Part shown: positions 1 through 11,646 of the stretch, piece after piece
Layout: each line of letters begins with the position of its first letter
How positions within the stretch are numbered: the first letter of the stretch is position 1
From: Lyophyllum atratum
Lineage: Eukaryota; Basidiomycota; Agaricomycetes; Agaricales; Lyophyllaceae
NCBI GenBank assembly: GCA_014905825.1
Contig: JACGCN010000043.1
Location: 248,001 to 312,000 of the forward strand
Reading direction: 5' to 3'
DNA: 64,000 bases
Notes under the pieces: model-generated
What the model was told of the DNA's origin: nothing
Databases searched by the model: none
Seen by the model: only the letters and a program-made list of their open reading frames with translations
Position numbers and translations under genes: made by a program

Positions 1-2932
1 ATCCACATGGCTTGTCGCAGGCTGTTTCCCAGGTGCGTTTGTATCCCGCGTCACCCGGCGCGAACCAGCGATCGTGCGAGGTGCATCGGAGCCCGTATTG
101 CTCGGTGAGTTCGTGCTGAGTGTTGAAGTTGACGCCGGGCTATCTGAGTCTCTGTCGCGTTTGTTATTCGCCGGTGGACTCGCTTTCGGTAGCGGGAGTT
201 CGCCGACCGATGCAAGCTCGTACATAATATCCCTATTCAGCGTTCATATGAGTGGACGTAAGACGCTTACAACGCAAGGCAGACACATACCAGAGACGTC
301 CTGCCGAGGGCCAGCTGGTGATAAACAGTAAAGGTACACGTATGAATAAGTGTAAAGATAGTGAAATGGAGCACGCACCGGACCTCGCATCTCCGAAGGG
401 ACTGCATGCACTTGTGCACGTCTATCATCTCCTTATTAGGATCTGTAGATAGCCCGGCGCGTCTGCCGCCCCAGATATTGAGAAGAAGCACGATCCCTGC
501 CGTAAAGGTAGTCATCTACCCAAGCTATTAAAGATACGGGCGCTGATTAAGGGACTGGAATGACGTACCTGAATATGAGGCATGGCAGCCAACCCGCGAC
601 GACAATGGATGTCGACAATGTGGCTGCACGATCGGGCGGCATTCGTGCAGATTGCTAGGGAAGGGAAGGCAAGCGGTGAAGGCTTGCGCGGAGAAGGGAT
701 GAACGTGCGGTGTATGAGGATCTGGATGTAATAATATGTACAGTAAAGCCATGCCGATTGCTCGAAGAATTTTATATCCTCCCGCGTTGGATCCCAGCGA
801 ACTTGATTCGAGAGTTTCAGTAAAGCATATCACCCAGGCCAACTAGTAGTGACGTACGATAGTCGGGCACCGAGTCTACCCACTTGTTAAGCGCGGAGTC
901 CAGCTCGGCAACGATGTGCTGCTCCCATTGTTTTCCGATGAAGCCAAGGGTGATTTTAGACTTGTTGATGGAATACTTGATGCCGGATATTTAATACTTG
1001 AAGAAGAAGGGAATGAAATGACCTACCACGGTGCGCAAGAGGATGGTGAGGACTTGATTGAGTTTCAGAAGGAGGATATAGCCCGTGATATAAGAAGGTT
1101 TATTTGGAGGCTGCTTGAAACGTTTGGAGGGATCGGGGTGTTCCCAGTACTCGTCGTCACACTCCACGGGGAGGTCCACGTCAAAACTAGAAAGCGGTTG
1201 TTAAAAAACGCGGTAATATGCTGAAAGGCTAAGGATCATACTCTTCATCCTGGATAGCACATGGGCGACCCAATGCTGAGCTGATTATTCTATCCATTGT
1301 CACAAGAATCCTGTAATAGGAGAAACGATCGGTTGTGCTTGAGGAGAAACGAAGGAATATCCTACCAAAATGCACGCTTCCACAACTCATCCTCCACCGT
1401 CATGTTATTCTTGTCGAACTTACGGCGGTGCGCACCGACGTCTTGTGCCATTCGTATACCGATTCCGATCATTGTCCAACACCATTGAGGTGTCGACGTT
1501 CCTTGAAGAAACATGACCGATAGCTTGATATAAATATGAGCTACTTGTTGTCTCGGGGCCGAACTTGAAGGACTCACGCAATAGAATTGCAGGTCATAGA
1601 GCGATGGAGGTGTCAAAAGAGATCTCTTCACTTTATGGACTTGGTGAAACCATTTCCACCCTGCTGAGTGGAACGACTGTACGCCATCTAGCAGGACCCG
1701 CGGGTCTTCCGAGAAACGCGAGCCCACGGAACAAACGAGGAGAAGATTCGCAGCGAAACCATCGTCTCGCAAGTGAAGGCCCTCCGAGACAGACCTTTCG
1801 AAGGTGGGGCGGTGGAGGAGAGGGAGGAAGAAATTGCTCTTTTCAAAATAGAGGTCCACGAGCGACGCCATAAGGTCATCATCCGGAAAGACGTATACAG
1901 CCTTCGGTACATCGTTGACCGCGCGTTCCCACTGGGTAAATGTCATTAACATAGATGGTGGTAATGAATGCAAGGTGTACTCACTGGCCTCATGGCCCAG
2001 AATTCATGCCGCCTTGAGCCTAGGATCATCCGCTCGTTATGGTCCCCTCCTCCGGTGTACTCATGCTTTAATTCCATGGCTGCATGTACGAGCATAGCAC
2101 CACTGGACTTGCCAAAGAACCGGTTCTTCTCCGTGGCATCAATGTCAATGTCGAGGCGCTTGAAGTCGTTGGCGAGCAACACATGAGAAAAGTCGTCATC
2201 ATGTGGGTATTCCGCCTGCTGCTTTCCGACACCCCGGATGACAGAGGTAGCAATCTCGCATGGGTGCCGCTGGCGCATGGAGGCGGGCGTATCGGAGCCC
2301 TCCGATTCTTCTACTATAGAGAGGGGCATCCTCTCGATAAGCCACGTGTCGGTGTCGGCCGCTGCATCGAGTTCTTTCAGGATGTCGTAACCGGGATATA
2401 GCTGGAAGAGCGTCAGTGGATGATGTGGCGCAGATGATAACCCTGAGGTTCGGGGGATAGAGTGGTACGTACCCGAGTTAAGACCTTCTCTAGCTTCTCG
2501 ACACGAGTTTCCAACCGTTCTACGTATCTGAAAGGACCACTGTCAGCCTTGGCGAGGGTAACATGTGTTATACGCACCCTTTCGGCGGCCCACGTTTCTG
2601 GAACAAATGAGCAAGAGTTCTATTCAATCAGCACGACCTCAAACGTACCTTTGCGGCTTCGACGTACGTGCATTCGAAGCTATAGGCAATGCAATTGGAG
2701 CATCTATTTCCCGGCATCTGTCCGCCATCGCCTGAAAGGGTCTCAATTGGCAAGTCACCGGTTACCAAGACTAGCTTACATCGGACTAGAAGACAATGAG
2801 ACCTTAGGAGAACTGTCAAAAACGATTAAACACACTTTTTTTCCGTCTGCAAATATCGCAGGCTCGCTGTACCCTCCTTTTCTTGGACTGGGGGTTCTCT
2901 CCGTCGTTATAGTCGTCCTCGTTGGAGGACAT
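1..2932 (-). CDS. Zn(II)2Cys6 transcription factor, 3' end outside window
   Basis: Nuclear DNA-binding regulator. The start at 2932 opens a basic leader, then a zinc cluster beginning RACDICRRKK. It continues IRCDGG and GNRCSNC, then KRGPPKGYVERLE and a short coiled linker. First exons on the minus strand: 2932-2836, 2785-2780 (6 nt), 2731-2649, 2597-2578, 2527-2473, 2401-1985, next from 1931. Together the first five encode exactly 87 codons. Downstream lies the fungal-specific regulatory domain: HRPTFERSVSEGLH, WCWTMIGIGIRMAQDVG and MDRIISSALGRPCAIQDEDFD. A Ser/Thr-rich tail follows (ASVGELPLPKASPP) and runs off the left edge. The order zinc cluster, linker, fungal_trans domain resembles XlnR-type and related basidiomycete activators; the regulated genes cannot be told from sequence. 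No break was seen in the exons followed. Confidence 0.9.
2780..2785 (-). other. 6-nt microexon in the zinc cluster
   Basis: Exon TCCGAT lies between a 50-nt intron (2835-2786, gtgtgt...ctag) and a 48-nt intron (2779-2732, gtaagc...tcag). It supplies most of the Ile-Arg-Cys codons; without it the third zinc-binding Cys is lost and RRKK joins directly to DGGQ. With it the text reads RRKKIRCDGGQMPG, the expected Zn2Cys6 pattern, in frame on both sides. Confidence 0.85.
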
Positions 2933-4164
2933 GGTGTAAAGGAAAGTACAATGCTCAGAAGATGACCTCAGAGATGCCGGATGTTTAACTTTAAGAAATG
3001 GTGGCTGTAATAAATAATGACATGATCGAGGCTATCTCCGTGCCTGGGAACGTGGTGCCGGCTGCATTACGCAGTCCCCGGCGGCAGTCTTGTGACATCC
3101 GTGACTCACAACCTGCGTCGTCCGACGCCGCTGCGGTTGCGTTCTACAAGTCCTTGATTATCGGCTGCGCTCCCCTAGCTGCGTCGAAGACTTTCTGTAT
3201 TGCATCGGATACGCGAAAGGTCTCGAACGAGTCTATCTGCACCACTTCTTCCCACATACTCCCCAGTCATGTGTAAATTGCCAGGACAAAATGCCCGTGG
3301 CGCTCTGCGATTGGGCGATCTTGTTCCGCGAGTCAGACAGAGTCATTTGAATTCTCCGGTTTGTTCCTTTGACTTTACTTCTAGCTTCCATGCCCCACTT
3401 TATATGGGGTAAATGAGAATTCTTCAACACAGCTTTGCATCTCGAGACTCGACCAATGCTTCCGATCAATACGAGTCACTGTGAAACGGTGAGCAGGGCT
3501 GGGCGCGTAGCGTCATAGGGCGAGGGTGTGTTTCATCGTACGATCCTGTTAATCGCTGACCCTGCACCGGTCGACCTCGACCATGTGCTATGGAATGATA
3601 TGTGATGGCTGCGCTTTCTTCGGTGATCGCCCAAGGATCGCCCATCGCACAGGATCGCTCATATACAGGCCCCAAATAGGACTGCTAGAAGTTGCAAGTA
3701 AGTACTTGTATCCTGACGCAGTCCAGCAAATAATTTCGTTTCAATGCATCTGAGGCCAGTGGCACATCACAGGGTGTAGCACCCTTGGCACATGTCCAGT
3801 CATGATTTCGCGGTCTCAATTCAGCTTTCCGACTTGTTCCTTGTCGCCTCCTCTTTATCTGCGCTAACATTTCAGAGCTTGACGTTAGGCCTGGGCCAAC
3901 AATGGGATTTGGAATCCTTGGATTCCAAGGGGGGTTCTGCGAGAGCGGGCAAGGACGAAAAACCCAAATCGAATGAAGCCAGTAAGGCGCATCGGAGCCC
4001 GAGAACGATAACCCCCAGTGATAACTGTCGACGTCAGGCCTGGGTCGAGAGCTTCGCCTATATCTCCCGGCACTTACAGATCTTGTCGGTCTCCCTAACT
4101 CAATCCCATCCTTTCAAGGACCAGCCATGTATATCTACCGCGAGTATCAAGTCCTCCTGTATGC
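2933..4164. other. Gene-free stretch between the regulator and the duplicated segment
   Basis: About 1.2 kb that should contain the promoter of the minus-strand regulator. Short open frames exist on both strands, but none shows a recognisable motif or a convincing exon chain. I see no repeat or RNA gene here. Confidence 0.5.
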
Positions 4165-4392
4165 AACGTTCTTTTGCGTCCGTACTTGACGACTGTTATG
4201 GCAAAGAACCGGATGACGTGCACGCCATTCAAGTCCAAGCATGCCCCGGTTCTTTGTTTCGCTTTACAATGACTGCGTTGCGTTGTCATCGTGGTATCAT
4301 GCTTTTCAAGGCCTGGTAGTTGCTACAAAGAACGTCAAAGACTCCTTTGCATCCTTTATCACAGCACTAGTGGCATCTCTTTCACAATTTCC

Positions 4393-4399
4393 TATATAA
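4393..4399 (+). promoter_or_regulatory. TATA-like element of tail-anchored gene A
   Basis: TATATAA lies 105 nt before the present ATG and about 60 nt before the ancestral start position at 4459. The paralogue has the same box about 66 nt before its ATG, and the adjoining GGTGCGTACCAA block is also shared. Confidence 0.5.
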
Positions 4400-4503
4400 C
4401 ATGGTGCGTACCAAAGTACGTCCCCGCCCAACCCAACCGCCAACTCACTGTTCACAAAGTAACTTCACCACCGGCTTCTGAATTCTCACCTATCCTTGTC
4501 CAA

Positions 4504-5851
4504 ATGATGAATGAAACGACCAATACCATGTCAGAACCGTCTGCGACTGCAGTTGCCTTCAGCGAATGTGGGTGTCATAGCGATGCGGTAGAGGATTGGC
4601 TCTGGGATGCTCAGTGCCTTATCATCTCCAGCCTGAGAGACGAGTGCGTTCTTCAGATACTTTCTAACGACAAATGCTAATATGTATATTAGACTCTCAC
4701 TTCTTGTCCAAGCCGCCAATGATCAAACTTTGCGACCCGCGTGGCTGGACGTAGACCCACACAAACCCTGCTACACGATTAATATGCCACGCCTTCCCTT
4801 GGACACCAGGCCACACTGGCATATGATGCGGGACCATCTTTCATCGTTCCTCGCCGAAGAACATGGCTATCGTGACACCGAAGTCAAATTAGACGGGGAT
4901 TCTTTCAAGGTTTCGATCCTATTCCCAGCGGTTGGCTCGAACCAGGAACAAACGACCGACAATCTCCCATTCTTCCCTCCCCGCCCTCTGCTACCTCAGG
5001 TGCTTGAGCCAGCCGATGCACCCTCCCAAAGGACGTTCCTCACCGCTAATCCCTCGAACACCTCAGAGAACGCGCAGCCTCGTCCACATGTCACTGCGGC
5101 CACCGACTCGTTGATCCTAGACGCATCTGATAACAATAATACCAGTCGCGTTAGTGGTGATTCGCTAGTCCTCCCGGCGTGCGGGCCTTGCGGGTCGTGC
5201 CTTTGCTGTTTATCCGTGTCAGCATCCTCTCTTGCCATCGCTGCCCAGGCGCCAAGGGTTATCGTACCCGCTGGACATGACATTTCAATATCGATCGGCC
5301 CTCACGTCTCCTATGTGGTTACACAGTCGCAGCTTCCACCTCTCAGCTCGCTGAAAGAAGGGAGTCGTCACGGCGTGAATGTCTCAATGGCTCAAGCTGT
5401 CCCGAACAACCATCCTCCTCTTTCGGATAGTGTTGTCCATACCGTGTCCTTCCCCCCACCTGGTGGCCGGCAATGTGGACGCTGCATCTGCTGCTCGAAT
5501 TCGACGGCCTCAGCTCCGGCCGCAGTAGGCAGTGAAGGCTTTCGCATCGTTACACCTCCTGACTACCAGGTTTCGACGGATTGGAATCCCACCACCGTAG
5601 TAACGGTGTCCTATGGGAAGACCTATGCTTTAGGGACCTCGAGGGTGAAAAGCATCAATGACGCAATATCCGGGCGTGCTTTAGCTTTCAGAATTTCGTC
5701 GATTTTTATTTGGCTTCTGCTCTTGGTAACACTCATGGGCATTTGTATGTCTCAACTCCATCATAGGGCTACCGTAATTGTCAGCGCCGCGATGATTCAT
5801 GATATCCGCGAGATTTTACGACTCCTTCGTTCTCGTGGCATTCCTGTCTAG
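4504..5851 (+). CDS. Tail-anchored Cys-cluster protein, family member A (unknown function)
   Basis: Family not recognised. CDS join 4504-4643, 4693-5851; 432 aa. The intron is phase 2 (GA|GTGCGT), as in both paralogues. Order: a short N-terminal segment (FSECGCHSDAVEDWLWDAQ); a central domain with LRPAWL, CYT, then a helix MMRDHLSSFLAEEHG and FKVSILFP; a Pro/Ser-rich linker. Next come two related modules, each opening with a Cys cluster (CGPCGSCLCC near residue 210 and CGRCICC near 308) followed by a stretch like RIVTPPDYQVS. The C-terminus has one hydrophobic segment (about 384-404, IFIWLLLLVTLMGICM) and a short basic tail, which suggests membrane anchoring. No signal peptide was seen. The paralogue's start codon position is GTA here (4459), so translation probably begins at 4504 or 4507. 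Confidence 0.7.
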
Positions 5852-6474
5852 TTGTACAACTCTAGCATAGTATGAGTCCTTTATCCCACATATTAACTTA
5901 ATAGAGATGATACTACCATACATGTCGCTTACCTGAGCCTTCGGATAGGTGGTATCTGCCACTCTGGAAACCAACAATCACGCTTTTCGAGTCCATGGAG
6001 AGTCATGCTGATAGGACAAGCGGCTGCGTAAGACATCATCGACATCGCTATTTTGTAGTGCATGGTTCAGCGTAGGGTTACTAGTGTCACGGTATAGCAT
6101 GCCATGGTGGCAGATGCGACGACGATGACGGTATGGGGAGTCGAACCCCCGACTTAACGGTCACGATTTCGCATATGCAGATCAGATTAGATGTAGTCCT
6201 GAGCTTGGGCGGAACGTTTCTTTCTCGCTCTCTTACACTCACCAGCCAAACCAGGCATTAGAATTTCGAGTTCGAGAGGCGGTTATCCATGTAGTACAGC
6301 ACTTGACGCAGTTGACGGTGGTAGAAGTCAAAGCACCAACTTGTCAAGATGCGTTCATATCACTTGCTCGACGTATTTGGTCCTCTACCTATGTCAACGC
6401 GACATCTCTGTGGCACTCGAATTCATGGATCACCTCATGTACAATGTTCTAAGTTGAACGTATTCATGTTAAAT
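5852..6474. other. Non-coding flank between member A and the GST gene
   Basis: The two genes converge here. The first 360 nt belong to the duplicated segment and include the tRNA-like block; the remainder should hold the 3' region of the GST gene. No open frame worth calling was seen. Confidence 0.5.
6135..6151 (-). other. tRNA-like T-arm / pol III B-box in duplicated flank (copy A)
   Basis: The minus strand reads GGGGGTTCGACTCCCC, a close match to a T-arm and pol III B-box. I could not find a matching acceptor or D-arm, so a complete tRNA is not supported. The same position in copy B has a diverged version. Confidence 0.35.
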
Positions 6475-7360
6475 TTACGCGTTCGACTCGACGACACCAC
6501 CCTTGACTGCCTCCCAAGAGGGGCGGCTAGTGATATCCTTCCACCACCTATGGTTTCGACCCGGGTATGAACAAATGGAAGACATAGAGGGCGAAAGACA
6601 TGTACACACCTGAGAACATGAGGCCTTGACTCGTCATCCATAATGTTGCTCCCGGCGTCCTTAAGCATGTAGCCGTAAGGGAGATGGAAGAGATCGGCGA
6701 GCGTTAATTCCTAGAACGATTGGGTCAATGAGTAACGGGTGTCAAAACCTATCGGAAGAATTGCTCACATTGCCAGCAACGTATTTTTGCTTGGAGAGGA
6801 TGACGTCGTACGCATCGAGCCTGCCAGCCAATTGCTTGATGAGCTCCTGGAAAGCCTCCTCGCTGGGGGTCTGTCCATAATATCTGCGCATGAGGTCGCG
6901 ATCAGCAACGATCACGCGAAGAGTACGGAGGATGGACTTACGGCTTGAAGATCTTCTCAGCGACGGCCTTGTGTGCATAGGCATCGAAGTTGTTCAGCTC
7001 GACAGAGGCCGCTTGCTCGAAGATAGCATTCTCCTTGATGTCGGTGGGGACGAGCTTGGGACCCTGGTTGGGGAATTTGGCTTCGAGGTACCGGCAGATC
7101 GCTCGGCTCTCGTACAGGATGAAGCCATCGTCATCCTATGTGGAATCCACGAGTCATTGAGGATGCGCGAACGACATTTGGCAACTCACGATATAGGGAA
7201 CTTGGCCGAAAGGCTGCTTTGCGAGGTACTCCGGGGATTTGTGCTCGCCTTTCGTCAGCTGGACCTCGACCAGCTCGAATGGGATCTTCTTCTCGCGCAA
7301 GACGGTTCCGACACGACGAGTGCAGGTGGAACCGCCAGATCCGTACAGTTTCAGGACCAT
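6475..7360 (-). CDS. Glutathione S-transferase
   Basis: Cytosolic GST that would conjugate glutathione to electrophilic substrates. Five exons on the minus strand: 7360-7190, 7135-6942, 6883-6769, 6710-6610, 6547-6475, giving 217 aa, normal for the family. The N-terminal thioredoxin-like domain starts MVLKLYGSGGSTCTRRV and carries FGQVPYI then LYESRAICRYLEAKFP, the usual glutathione-binding cis-Pro and Glu-Ser pair. The helical C-terminal domain carries KYVAGNELTLADLFHLPYG, the N-capping box of the GST core, and ends near WWKDITSRPSWEAV. This looks most like the phi/GSTF-type fungal class. No lesion was seen. A role in handling lignin- or plant-derived phenolics is inference. Confidence 0.92.
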
Positions 7361-8331
7361 GATGAAGAGAGATGAGCTTGTAGTGGTAGTGAGTTCGTGA
7401 GGATGGAGGAGCGGGAGCTTGAAGTTTTGATCTCGTATCGACGGTCATATTTATACGGTCAAGTCCACTATGGAGAATGTCGAAGAACACGAAAGAACCA
7501 GCCACTCCAACGCCCAAATCGGACAAAATTAAGACAGGTGAACGCTGTCATGACGGTTAGATGAGTAAGCATAAGAAGTGTGGTGACCAAGAGAAGACGA
7601 AAACACGTACTCCTTCTCAGTCATCTCAGCGCCTACAGAACGCCTTGATGTCGAAGGAACTCTTCTCCTGTCAAAGAAGTACCTTAACGGAGTAACCGCG
7701 GTCATCAGGCTGATTCAGACAATAATCTCGTCCTCAGATCACTGTCATTTCCTGGTCAAGATAGAACTACCCCTTGAGTTTAATGAAGTACGATTTACTC
7801 GTGGTCGCATTACATTTCTCGATCGCAGCTATCTGCAGCCTGCAGGAGTCAAGGTTCGTCTCAGTAGAACGGCATAAAAGACGAAGAACAGAGAAGTAAA
7901 GAGGCACCTTGGGACTTCAACATGAAATAATCCGGTTCATGCGGCGGAGCATTGGCATGCTTCTGGTAGACTGGAACCGACAGAAGCCGCAGATGTGGAT
8001 GAGTATCAGCAATGCATGGTGCATTAGAATCAATCGAAGAACCTACGATGTGATATGAATATCATCGTACCATCCACCTTATGTTGTGGAGGCCTTCGAC
8101 CCACCTTGGCATACGACAGATACTTTCGTCAGCTCGAACAATGCAGTGACAAGGATCACAAGCCGGCCGGTGATAGCCCGTCGATTTTGGCTCCTCTTCG
8201 ATGCTGGTCTTTTTCTGACTATCTGAACGAAAGGGTTCGCAGGTAGTGGACGCGATCTTTGACATACTGCTGTCCATTGATTGCGGTCGAGGCAGAAAGC
8301 TGTAGGAAGAAGCGCCAGTATCGCTGGGTCG
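7361..8331. other. Upstream region of the GST gene, no gene seen
   Basis: Contains the presumed GST promoter on the minus strand. Short open frames on both strands show no conserved motif. No repeat was noticed. Confidence 0.4.
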
Positions 8332-8722
8332 CTATCCTCGTCTATTATCACAGGCCACAATGTGTATATGGTTGGAAAGAATATTCAGTTTTCCTCGAAT
8401 GAATGCACCAACAGCGATGGCCGCAGCTATACTTGAAGGAACAGAAACGGGTGTTAGAAAATGCAACGATGGAGAGCGTTTCAATATACGCACCCTGAGG
8501 TCCCACGTTGCCAGCGTTTTCCAAGAAACCGGAAGCGCCCCTAGAATAGTGCCCCAAAATCCCGCTAGACACCACGGACAAGAAGTCAAAGTGAAGATAG
8601 TCGGTGGTCTGGTCGGTGTCGGGGAACATGCCAAGGCAGAAATCGCAAAACTCGTACGCGACCTGGCACGTGCGCTGGCCGCTTTTTGCGGAGTGGGCCA
8701 AATTCAAGATCCAGGTTGACAC
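8332..8722 (-). CDS. Possible coding exon(s), unrecognised
   Basis: An open stretch from 8722 reads through LAHSAKSGQRTCQVAYEF and FPDTDQTTDYLHFDFLS, then a good donor CAG|GTGCGT at about 8490. After an acceptor near 8431, another frame offers an Ala-rich hydrophobic stretch (SIAAAIAVGAFIRGK). Composition and the splice site look gene-like, but I do not recognise the family and could not join the exons in a consistent phase. It may be a fragment of a small membrane or secreted protein, or a decayed gene. Confidence 0.3.
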
Positions 8723-11646
8723 TCGTTGACAAGCAACGTCGAGTCCTTCACTATACTTAAGAGAACGGTAGGGCCTTAACCACTCTACTTATGATGTTCG
8801 ACTAAAGCTATTTGTGTATCTAGATGCTGTGAAACTCGGTTCTGAATAATCGATATCATGTGTCCTGGCAGTCGCCCGCCCGTATTCTTGATCAGGCTTT
8901 CAGATCCTGCGAATCACTTCAAGTTCAAGAGCGTCCAAGCAGTTGAGAAAGATCTCCGTGTCGCGTCGTCGATGATGTATAAGGTATGACTGGGCTCCAT
9001 ATAGGCTTTGCTTGGAGGGTTCTTTGGAGCGGAATATTCTGCGCAGCTTGATTGCGGCCCATGTATATATTACACCACACCCGAGAGCTTACCATGATCC
9101 GAAGTCGCAGCCATACGTCGTGACATACACCCTTCCTACATCCTGTTCCCCACTGCCAATACTACTTCCTTCATGAACATCTCACGTCTGCGCCATCCAG
9201 GTTCAACTCAACCCTGGTTGACCTTTACTCTTTCCACCGCACCGAAGGTCAGTCACACCTCGTTCCTTTTTCTTCATACTAGCTCGTCATTCTTCCCGCG
9301 TCAGAGGTATTGATGTTCTGCCCATTGCTAATTTCTAGGAATATTGAGAGAAGGTGTATCATATCTCGCGCTTCTTTACTCGTATTCGAAAGCTTACCCA
9401 CTCCTACAAGAAAAAGGCGATACCTGCAGCCATGGCAACCGACCAGCCTTGCGTTTCCCATCAGCAAAAGCGCCATATGCACACCAGTCTCTCCAAATCG
9501 CGTTTTCTGATATCTCATCCTCCCTTCAGGGAACAACGCTGAGGCATAGATTCGCAAAGGCTAGCAGGCATCATACTCAGCCGCTATCAACTGACTAACC
9601 TTGAATTTAGATAGAACAGACGCCATGCATAAGGGAATCGATGCATATCAAGCTGTTGCACGCGCAGATCGCAAAAACCCTCGATCAGATCAGAAATTCA
9701 GGTGAAAGACAAGACCTGCTCGTTTAGCAGGTATATGCCGTTCTAGCGCTTGCTTGCCACGTCACCATTGGGGGTACGGTTCGCCGATGCGTATTAAAAG
9801 GACGGTATAAGCCTATTAAACTCATCCATATGTTATAGTGGCAGTATCCCGCTACCCCTCGTGCAATTCCGAAGAATGTCAAATTTCGACGTAGTCCAAG
9901 CCTGCGAGTTTCGACATCATCCATGCTCGACTCGTTTTTGCACATGTTCGTCTATGCTATTCTCCCACCGGTTTATCACCAAAGTACTCATTCATAGTTG
10001 ATCTAGTTGCCTGAATTGGAAGACGTCCTCGGAAATGTTATCAGCCTCTTGGAGGACGGCGTTTCATCGAGGATATTGATATTCTCCCTTCAAATGTTAA
10101 GCGCAGTAAGGGAGCATCGACGAGCATGCACACATTCTCCGAAGCCTTCTATTCTTTTACACGGGAGATCTTCATGCGGATCCGACGGTCAGATCCAAAC
10201 TGGAGACGCCACTGCAAAAGGAGTCAGGTCTCGTGAGTCTTTTGAGTTTTATTTGTTCTCTCGGATCCTGAGTCACTGGTCCAAGGATAGGGGAGCCAAC
10301 TCTAGCAAAGAAGGATGCATCTTCCAGGAAAGAAACGGCGAAGCTAACCAATAGTCTCTGTTGCTCAGGATAACGCTCACGCGCTTCCACCGACCATGGT
10401 ACCATAGGTAGACTCAGCCGCGTGATGGAACCATCCTTTCACTGGGCATATTAGCAAGGTTGGGAACCGATGGGCGCAAGCTCATTCTCGAGCATTAATC
10501 CCTTCCTGGTCGAGTAATTCGAGGACTGCAGTAAGTTATAACAGCCTGCATTCCTTGACCGCGCAGCTCTAAGTAGTGCTTGATACAGGACGCGAACGGT
10601 GAGACGGCGTTCTGCTCCCATGTACGATACCTTGTTCACTCGCCCCATCACATAGGTTGACAAGGCTTGCCCATGGTTACGTCGCCCTGAAGCCCTCACC
10701 TGGGGTATAATTAATAAGTATGTATCCGTCACTAGCGCGGCGATGTCTCGTTACGAGATCATTCGCTATAATTATACCCTGCGACATCAAGAGCTTACAT
10801 GGGCGTCCATGCCACAAATCCTCGTATTACATTGGTACTGCGGAGTCCACAACGAGTCGTCTCATTGGCATGAGGACCCAACCTACCGCACTCTCTGTTT
10901 GCATGTCGATATAAAGCATTCCATATGGCTACAGGTGCTACTAGGCTACGGGCAGTAAATTCTTATCGCAATCAAGATACTTGCATCTCCATCCGCGAGC
11001 TTCGGAAAAACAAAGGGCGTTGAAAGTAGACGAAGCCGACGAAGCAAGCGCATACTGGTTTTTCTCGTTGAGCGCATAGTTCTAAACAAACGTGACGCTC
11101 TCTTCTTTCTTGCTTCTTTCGCTTGTTCTGTTTCCCACCATGTTCTTGTGAGCATTCTTCATCTGTCACTCAATATTGTGAGTTTTCCCCCTCCTAGATG
11201 ATACTATTATCGCTTATAATGGTCTCTAGGGCTTTCATGAACTCATTACTCAGCCTACCTACGCAGATGCAAAGTTAAAGCAGCCGTTCACCACTCGAAA
11301 TCAAAGAACACGCCGTTTTGGAAACGTAGACCCTGGTACAAAGACATCAGAGAAGAGAACTACTCAAGGTAGACCATAATAGCCCGAGTTGCCAGTTTCA
11401 TCATGTTCCGAATTCGACATTACATGTTTGCGACGACAGGTTGACGGTAGGTTGCCCCCGACGCTGATGAATCAAGGCTTGATATAGTGCGGATCGCACC
11501 TCCTTCCAGCGCCGGCTGTTGCGACTCATAAGGCCGCTGCTGACTATAGTAATGCTGAATCACCAAGTAGAACCAAGGTATGCATATATACTCTCTTCGT
11601 TAAGGCATTAATCAACGCCAACCCTCGCCTAGAATTTCCAAGCACG
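8723..11646. other. 2.9-kb gene-poor stretch
   Basis: Only short open frames are present, on both strands, with no recognisable motif and no exon chain that keeps frame. It may hold decayed sequence. The last 200 nt should be the promoter of the oxidoreductase gene. No tandem repeat or transposon end was noticed. Confidence 0.4.

Larger units (their letters stand above)
4165..6215. repeat. Segmental duplication, copy A (inverted relative to 29065-31345)
   Basis: Similarity to the minus strand of 29065-31345 starts near the shared block GTTCTTT..CGTACTTG. It runs through a shared promoter (TATATAACA followed by GGTGCGTACCAA), the whole two-exon gene and its 3' flank (ATGCTGATAGGACA in both). 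It ends past a tRNA-like block and an AGATTAGAT tract. Boundaries are estimates from reading by eye. Confidence 0.7.

Noticed and set aside
6105..6215. Complete tRNA gene on the minus strand
   Set aside because: The T-arm is good, but no 5' acceptor strand pairing with TACCGTC and no D-arm was found, even allowing an intron.
7361..11646. A multi-exon gene in 8.9-11.2 kb
   Set aside because: Several short frames tempt an exon chain on the minus strand, but no join kept phase and no motif appeared.
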